Assembly (NCBI GenBank): GCA_024509875.1
Contig: JAMPIV010021230.1
Location: 267,673-331,672 of the forward strand
DNA length: 64,000 nucleotides
DNA from: Oreohelix idahoensis
Taxonomy: Eukaryota > Mollusca > Gastropoda > Stylommatophora > Oreohelicidae
Direction: 5' to 3'
Both the position numbers and the translations under genes were made by a program. Below, in pieces: positions 57,540-64,000 of this stretch. Each line of letters begins with the position of its first letter. Within the stretch, counting starts at the first letter, position 1. The notes beneath the pieces are model-generated. The model was not told the DNA's origin. It was given only the letters and a program-made list of their open reading frames with translations, and did not search any database.

Positions 57540-57821
57540 ATGAACAACACAGAAAGATGAGAAGGATCGAAAGATAAAAGAAGACACAGATAACCCGAGG
57601 GAAAAAAAGTAACGCTAAGCAAGCAAGAGACAACACTATATAAGCAATTTTCACTTGCTTATTTAGTGTTGCATTTTTTCCCTCTTGTTACCTGGTTCCT
57701 ATTTTTTTTCTTATTTATTCTGCTCATTTTCTCTATGCTGGTTTATGTTTTTTTTTCCACCTGTTTGCCTTTGTCCCGTTCTCTGAGCAAGTATATATAT
57801 ATCCATCTATCTATATCTATA

Positions 57822-57825
<4 letters not shown>

Positions 57826-57890
<65 letters not shown>
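57826..57890. repeat. (TA)n microsatellite, about 65 bp
   Basis: TA repeats following an imperfect ATCTATCTATAT stretch, immediately before a LINE-C fragment. Confidence 0.97.
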
Positions 57891-57893
<3 letters not shown>

Positions 57894-57914
57894 TTGTCTT
57901 TGTCTCTTGTTTGG

Positions 57915-58600
57915 CCAAATCTCAGAAATGAGTTATCTGAGGAAAGTGGTTGAAGTAACAAGAAGAGACATGGTCCGCAACTAGACGATACGCCATGGCC
58001 TCCAAACCCAGCCCCTGCAGACCCAAGTGGGGAACATTCCAGATTACGATGGTTTGGCCATGTGTCGCAGAATGGGAGATGATCGGCTACCACGTTAAAC
58101 CAAGAGCTAGGGATACAGACGACCAGGACGACCCAGAGTTCGCTGGGAGGACAACATTAGACACTCTCTGTAAGGGGCCAAAAGACGCAGCAATAGAGAA
58201 TGCAGTCAGCGACCCATAGCTTGACTGCTTGCGTCAGGGTCAGCGAACCAGAGCTGACCAAGACCCTACTCCACCTCCACGTGGTGGTCCTGAAAACAGG
58301 CTCCATCACTGCAGTCTGGCTGAGAGAGTAGGCATCGAAGAGGGAAGGCAAACCCAGTCCCAAAAAATGCCGTGCTGAAGTCGGATGTGTCGGCCGAAAG
58401 GCGCAGATATCGCAGCTCCGCTGTAAACAGACACAACGCAACCAACGTCCTTTTCAGGACGAACGAGGAAGAAGAAGAAGACAATCTCTGCAGGAACGAG
58501 GACTAGATTGGAACCAAGCCAGGAGGACGGTAGCCGATATGATAGTATGGCGCTTTCTCTAGCAAGCATCTACACCCGAGTGTAAAAGAGGAGCGACTAA
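57915..58600 (+). pseudogene. LINE-C C-terminal copy split by a SINE-like repeat
   Basis: [20 protein letters not shown] and the downstream [20 protein letters not shown] region are recognisable with frameshifts from 57915 to 58170. A GAA-tailed repeat interrupts, and the LINE resumes at 58491 (ERGLDWNQARRTVADMIVW) and ends CGACTAAG near 58600. It is older and more degraded than the copy at 55004. Confidence 0.85.
58171..58479 (+). repeat. GAA-tailed SINE-like repeat, copy B
   Basis: Inserted in LINE-C with an 11-bp target duplication GACACTCTCTG / GACAATCTCTG (58160-58170 and 58480-58490, one mismatch). The insertion defines the full unit as about 309 bases starting TAAGGGGCCAAAAGACGCAG and ending (GAA)n. 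The hairpin CGTCC-TTTTCA-GGACG precedes the tail. Confidence 0.9.
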
Positions 58601-59154
58601 GTATATAACTCTCTTGTTTGGTGAACTGAATGGCAACGATGATGATGACCACGACGACGAACACGATGATGATGATAATAATGTAGATGACAACGATGTA
58701 TCCTGTTTGTAGCTGTGGCTGACAAAGGGCAGACCCTGACGAGTCCCGTATTTTGAGTGCATTATCAACTTTTATTATTACTACTATTTTGCTTATCTAC
58801 CTAATACCTCTTTCACATATAAGATCTTTTGATCGACATCTTATATAACAACGATCCTTCAAAGACTCTTACCTCAGCTAAAATGAATTTAACATATGTT
58901 CTTTTGTGTCTCTGGTCTTGACATTAACATAAGGTGAAAAGTAAAGGCCTTAAGTAAGAAAAGTAAGGGCCGAATGTAAGGATCGATACGGCCTTTCACA
59001 GATGTTTTACTTCTGCCTACGTTGATGACGACAATAATATATCTCTTCCGTTCAAGAGCTACGATGCAATTAATGCATGACAACTTTATGTGCAATGTGA
59101 TAGTGCGCATGCTAATAGATTATGATGCAACTCAGAACATCCAGGTCATACACA
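58601..59154. other. No gene seen; (GAT/GAC)n cluster
   Basis: A GATGATGACCACGACGACG-type run at about 58637-58695. Otherwise unassigned. Confidence 0.4.
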
Positions 59155-59478
59155 AAATGATATACTACCAGCTCAACAGACGAGAACAAGTGGTAGTCTT
59201 CAGACTCCGCGCTGGCCACAACAGATTGAGATACCATCTATTCAACAAGCTAAAGATAGGAACTACCGATCAGTGTAACTGTGGCACTGATAAAATGACT
59301 GCTGAACATCTGCTTCAAAGTTGCCCCTTATACTGTATGTGGTACAGAGAAAGTGCATATGGCCGACATCAGTACCATTCGTGGAAAAGCTTTACGGAGA
59401 TTCAAATAGCCTCAAACTGACTACTGCTTTCTTTGAAAACATTCAAGTGGAATTCTGAGAGTGTACGAAGAAGAAGAA
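59155..59478 (+). pseudogene. LINE C-terminal fragment with GAA tail
   Basis: The frame reads YQLNRREQVVVFRLRAGHNR, QCNCGTDKMTAEHLLQSCPL (CxC...H...C zinc motif) and then degraded LKLTTAFFENIQVEF. It belongs with the I/Jockey-like LINEs that end in this zinc motif. It terminates in GAAGAAGAAGAAC at 59467-59480, the same type of tail as the SINE-like repeat at 58171, which may use its machinery. Confidence 0.75.
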
Positions 59479-59569
59479 GAACATCGTTCAGGGTTATATG
59501 GAACTAATCCTGACATGGCAGTGAGTCTTGACAATTAGTAAACAAGAAGGGAAAACACTTAGAGGCCAC

Positions 59570-60280
59570 AGAGATGTGGTTTTACAGAAGAATGTTAAAA
59601 ATACCATGGGCAATCAAAAAAACTGTAATGAGCATGTCCTGAAAGAGGCTAATTCGTAAATGAAGCTTATTCCACATGTTGGAAAGATACAGTCCACTTT
59701 CCTTGGGCATGATATGAGAAGAAGAAAGTTGGAATATGTCGTAACAACGGAAAAGATTGAAGGAAACAGAGATAGCGGAAGACAAAGAGAGCAAATACTG
59801 GACAGTTTGACATCTTGGCATGGAAAAAGGTCAACAACAGGATTGATAAATAGTATTGGAGACAGATGGTACGCAACCAGACGATACGTCAAGGCCTTAA
59901 ATCCCACCCCCTGCAGACCCAAGTAGAACAGTCCCAACTAAGATGGTTTGGCCATGTCTGCAGAATGGGAGAAGATCGGCTACCACGACAAGCATGGGAA
60001 ACAAAGAGCCAAGGATCCAGACCCCCAGGACGACCCAGAGTCCGCTGGGAGGACAACATTAGACAATCTTTGAAGGACCGAGGACTAGAATGGAACCAGG
60101 CCAGGAGGAAGACAGCCGATAGGACAGTTTGGCGCTCTCTCTTCCAAACCTCTACACCTCACGGTAGAAGGGGAACGACTAAGTAAGTAAAGTATTGGAG
60201 ACAGGAAGTTTGTTGAGATAGATGAAGGCATAGTACTTGAAGAAGAAAAAGAAGGAACTCTGAAACAGAGGTAAGTAAAA
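59570..60280 (+). pseudogene. Another LINE C-terminal piece, holding a nested LINE-C
   Basis: From 59570 the translation in changing frames gives TEMWFYRRMLKIPWAIK and LGHDMRRRKLEYVVTTEKIE. SGRQREQILDSLTSWHGK follows near 59780, blocks of a distinct APE-type LINE C-terminus. At 59866 it is interrupted by a LINE-C copy, and the same line of sequence resumes at 60205 (FVEIDEGIVLEEEKE is not clearly conserved). Confidence 0.7.
59866..60190 (+). mobile_element. LINE-C, short 5'-truncated copy with 14-bp duplication
   Basis: Flanked by AGTATTGGAGACAG (59852-59865 and 60191-60204). The open frame [60 protein letters not shown] to TPHGRRGTTK is intact. The tail is CGACTAAGTAAGTAA. It is nearly identical in sequence to the copy at 55004-55777. 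Confidence 0.95.
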
Positions 60281-60455
60281 GTGCCAGAAAGTTACAGACT
60301 TTCTTAACTGGGTGTTTGCGCAGAATAGACAGACTGAAATGGTATAACAAGATGACCAATGTGAAACTTATAGACGAAACTAGACATTATCCCCGTGCAA
60401 CAATAGGCACAGAGAACATGCTGGTTATGTAAAGGACACACACTGAGGAAACTAG
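60280..60455 (+). pseudogene. LINE-B fragment without tandem expansion
   Basis: ARKLQTFLTGCLRRIDRLKW and YNKMTNVKLI, followed by diverged sequence to RTHTEETSR. It covers the site that is expanded in the copies at 20.7-23.3 kb and 53.5 kb, here with no tandem units. It serves as a natural comparison. Confidence 0.72.
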
Positions 60456-60475
60456 CAGATAGGAGGTTTCAAATT

Positions 60476-60680
60476 CATCCATAACTATAGAACAAGTTAA
60501 GAATAGACAGACGTAGGAAACTGCATAATATAGTCAAACAGTATTTAACAAGAACAAAAATTAATAAATAGTAATTGGTGGGTATATGGCAAGGAAGGTG
60601 AAGGTTTGGTGGTGTTCTTATAAAGCATATTACTTATGACAAATGAAATGAAAGGATCAGTGATGATGCGATGGAAAGGT
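60476..60680 (+). repeat. I/Jockey-like LINE 3' end, second copy
   Basis: AGACGTAGGAAACTGCATAA through GTATTTAACAAGAAC and the untranslated end match 31247-31400. It confirms the 3' end of the LINE at 29115. Confidence 0.75.
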
Positions 60681-60966
60681 GAGACTCTAGAGCCTAGGTC
60701 TTCAACATATTTATGTCAAATTCTTGTCATGTTCAAGGTCTTTTTACGGTGAGAACACACAACTCACCATTGCCATCATTAGAAACTGTACTAAAAATTG
60801 ACCTACCCAGGGAGCTATACAAAACAATAAAATTTTATATTACTAAAACAAGAACTAACATATAACAACCAGAACAACGAGAACAATACGGGAAAAATGA
60901 AAACAATTTAAAATAATCTTCCCACCACGAGATAACGGTACAAGAAGTAAAAATAAACTACCATTA
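60681..60966. other. No gene seen
   Basis: AT-rich sequence without features. Confidence 0.4.
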
Positions 60967-61280
60967 TTCTTCTTCTTCTTCTTCCTCGTTCGTCCTGAAA
61001 AGGACGGTGGTTGCGTTGTGTCTGTTTACGCCTAAGCTGTGATATCTGCACCTTTCGGTCGACACATCAGACTTCTGCACGGCATTTTTTGGGACCGGGT
61101 TTGCCTTCCCTCTGCGATCCGTACTAGCTCAGCCAGACTGCACTGCTGCAGACTGTTTCCAGGACCACCACGTGGAGGTGGAGTACGGTCTTGGTCAGCT
61201 CTGGTTCGCTGATCCTGATGCAAGCAGTCAAGCTATGGGTCGCTGACTGCATTCACTATTGCTGCATCTTTGGGTCCCAA
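60967..61280 (-). repeat. GAA-tailed SINE-like repeat, copy C
   Basis: Inverse orientation: TTCTTCTTCTTCTTCTTCCT at the left is the (GAA)n tail, followed by CGTCCTGAAAAGGACGG (the hairpin). The head is at about 61280 (complement of GGGACCCAAAGATGCAGCAA). Confidence 0.88.
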
Positions 61281-61495
61281 ACTACCAATATAAAAAAATA
61301 TGTAAAAAAAAAAAAACAACAACAACAAAAAATGCCCAGTAGATACATTTCAAATTATGTCAATTGCAATTTAAAAAAGAAAAAAAGAAAAGAAAACAGA
61401 TGCAGTAAAACATTACCTACTAAACCATTCAAATCGCTGCCGCGTAAAGTGAGATCAATCTAGGAACCTGGAAGGGGATACACCATAGACAATGC
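61281..61495. other. A-rich spacer, no gene
   Basis: Contains poly-A and CAA-type runs (61305-61400). No motif. Confidence 0.4.
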
Positions 61496-63543
61496 TGTGG
61501 TAAAGTGGGATGATATAAATATTTATAGGGGACTTAATGTACTGACTGAGATCAGCTGTGAAGGTATCTGTATCTAATAAGTGTGGTGTATTACAGATGA
61601 CCTTACTTTGCTACCACATTTAGACCTCAGTCAGACTTATTCTGGAATATTGTGATGACTACGTTGAATGTCTAGGGTTATGATAGTGATGAATTGTATG
61701 TTTACAACAACCAACAGACAGACAAACAATTTAATTTAATCCACAATACTTTACAACACTGTGACACTCACATACATAGAACACTCTATAAGACTATCTT
61801 AATAAGTCAAGTGTAACTTTTAAATGTATTAATTCCTTTCAATAATAGATATCCTGATTCAACTACAAAGTGAACCAGGAATCACAATCAAATGTAATCA
61901 CAAGTTGTATGTACACAATTTATAGATAGGATCTTTGTATTGACATATATTATTATTATTGCAATATGTGTGTAAGTTGTGATGTAGTACTATGAGGTAA
62001 TACTGGCTTTTCAAGCTAGGTTGTTGTTTGTCATCATGACTTCAAGTGTTTGTTTCTGGTGGAAATAATATTGGAAAGGTTCACAGTTTCTTTTTATTTG
62101 AAACAAATAAATGTCCCTCTTGATTTACGGTAAAGTCACTTTTAGAGGGGGGTATACACAAGATTGAGCTGCTCTGGCCACGAAATCTTAACTTCTGTGT
62201 GGGCGGCAGGAAACAGTCTCCACTGCTCGCTTGCTTCACCGTTTCCTTGAGAAACAACACTGGTCGATATCTTGACCAAGGAATATGCTACCAGCCTCTG
62301 GATTCAGCAAAACTCAGACCAGGTGCTGCTTTAATACGTTAGTACCACGGTCCCTGAAACAAGAAGGTTGTACCTCCTACTTCAGAACTAATTTATAATC
62401 TATTTCCACACTGAAGCACAATACATAACAAACACCGAGTTCAGCGCGGTAGGCCAACTGCTAGCTTCTCATGTAACAGTATACACCAGTATTCCTCTCC
62501 CTAATGGTTACAACGCCTCTGCAATTCCAGCATTATTTCCTTCTATTCAATAAGATAGGTGTCATAGTACTATTTGGCAATCCCATACAGTTATACTCCT
62601 CTCCGACAAGTTTTGTTCATGGTGGAGCAATATCTAGGCTTTGCCTCATGTTTGCTACTGAACCACACACATACAGACATAAATTATCAATTCACATTCA
62701 ATTTTCATCTAAAAGAGATCAAATATGTCTAGCTTACCACATTTCAAGGAAATATTAAACAGATACGTTGACTGGCGATGAGTTATGGCACAATTCCGAT
62801 CTGCCTCTGTCCCAGGCTTTCATTAGAAAAATATGAACTGGTTCTCAACGCACTTGCTTCTACACAGTTTAATTTCAAAAAGTGGCACTGAACCGACGCT
62901 CCTAATTGACTATATTAAATGGTCTAGCCAATAAGACCATGTTTACAAAAGCATTTGAAAAAAAGTACCCTTCATACCGTTTCCCTTAACAACCAAAATT
63001 AGTATTTGCAGTCGACTAATCATGTTTCGCCTTACATATAATTCTAGCCAATCAAATCGGATTTAACGTGGTGGCCTCATTTCCTCTAAAGCAGTGTCCA
63101 AACACGCCATTATGAGCAAATGTGATCCTGTGTTGTCAGACAACACCACTATAGTATTTTGGCTATAATTTGTTAATTATTAGACTATTTGCTTAACACC
63201 TAACATATTCTTTGTCAGCAAGACCTAAGGCACCCAAATATATAAGTTTAAGGGAGCTAAGTGGCTGCGTTCAAAATATGTATTTTCTTCTACCACCCGT
63301 TCACTTCGATACGATGGGGTGTCTTCTGTACTGTCAGGCTAATGTCAGGATTTCAGACGTAAAACAGTATTGTGTCATGTTTCCTAATAAGCATTAACCA
63401 TGTTTTTTTAAAACCTTACCTCGTATTGGTAGTGTTTTTTATTACTGTTTATTTGAAAAAAAGCAAGCCTGCGTGCCTTTCGCGTGGGGTGGCATTAATT
63501 TTATATCGCGAGACTGTGGTAGTATTGCATGCGTTCCTCCGTA

Positions 63544-63589
<46 letters not shown>

Positions 63590-63950
63590 AGCCCGTCTGT
63601 CTTTTCGTTTACGTAGTGCATAAAATGACATTAATGGAATATTAATCTAGGTCATTACGCAGTGTGTCTATCTCAAGGTTTTCTAAGAAATACAGTACAC
63701 GTTTTATTTTTTTGAAACGCGTGTAGTTGATGCAGTAGGCTTTACTAGTAAACGTGAAAGCGTTACAATTATGCAGACGGAGCATAAAAGGGGTTTCTTT
63801 TTTAGCTAGTATGACGTTCTATAACACAGGCGTACGCTATTGTGACCGCACTGTTCTTTTACCATTCTTCTTTCCTTTTAGTGAATTAATTCGTTAGGCT
63901 TTACATTTACTTTTTAATTTAGATATGTGGATTTAGAATGTTTCACGACA
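61496..63950 (-). repeat. Inverted LTR of a second Gmr1-like element
   Basis: The full-length complement of the LTRs at 4068 and 11167, starting TGTGGTAAAG and ending TTTCACGACA on the plus strand, about 2.46 kb. It differs from them by many substitutions and a longer CT/GA run. Confidence 0.95.
63547..63589. repeat. (CT)n microsatellite in LTR
   Basis: About 21 CT units where the other LTRs carry a much shorter GA-type run (near 4398 and 11500 on their plus strand), so it is an expansion within this copy. Confidence 0.95.
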
Positions 63951-64000
63951 AATTCTTCTCCCCACTTAAAACAGACGTTATTATATGTCAGTCTAAAAAT
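63951..64000 (-). mobile_element. 3' end of internal region of second Gmr1-like element
   Basis: The last 50 bases are the complement of the polypurine tract and untranslated end seen at 11117-11166. The LTR is therefore a 3' LTR, and internal sequence continues beyond the window. Confidence 0.88.

Overview
The window looks like a stretch of invertebrate animal genome built almost entirely from transposable elements and simple repeats. The evidence is tRNA-headed SINEs, several non-LTR retrotransposon clades, hAT, Tigger and Tc1/mariner relatives, long AT-type microsatellites and no prokaryotic gene organisation. A lophotrochozoan (mollusc-like) host is my best guess from the LINE mix, but this is inference. 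No conserved host gene can be named. Two short membrane-protein ORFs (41261-41482 and 53067-53270, both minus) are the only candidates.

Left part (1-18 kb): a G/T-rich low-complexity tract is followed by a clear nest of insertions. A decayed hAT transposase (pieces at 3820-4067, 13562-13841 and 17070-17981) was broken twice. One insertion is a 9.5 kb Ty3/gypsy-like element with 2.4 kb LTRs (4068-13561). The other is a LINE (13842-17060, 9-bp target duplication), which itself holds a solo LTR of the same gypsy-like family (13849-16275, 5-bp duplication). The gypsy-like element is notable because integrase lies upstream of reverse transcriptase, the Gmr1-type order, and because its Gag resembles the stock from which SCAN domains arose. 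A further LTR of the family sits inverted at the right edge (61496-63950).

Middle (18-38 kb): SINEs of several families come first. A LINE copy (LINE-B) contains a 2.5 kb array of 50-bp units. A second LINE (LINE-A, minus) is cut into an RT half (23665-26046) and an endonuclease half (33210-34100) by a 7.16 kb insertion (26047-33209) with TG...CA ends and a 5-bp target duplication. That insertion carries AT microsatellites, a SINE, an RNase H-bearing LINE lacking its YADD box, and a perfect foldback element with telomere-like motifs at its centre. Then come a GAATGA-type array and a Tigger-like DDE transposon one frameshift from intact.

Right part (38-64 kb): a deleted Tc1/mariner element with 25-bp inverted repeats, an R2/NeSL-type LINE fragment with a restriction-like endonuclease, and four copies of LINE-C (three with visible target duplications or tails). 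There are also minisatellites, a second tandem expansion inside a LINE-B copy at the homologous place, and three copies of a GAA-tailed SINE-like repeat.

The genes do not form a pathway. They are independent selfish elements, and the value of the window is the readable order of insertions and the repeat structures. All identities come from reading the sequence and translations by eye; no database search was run.
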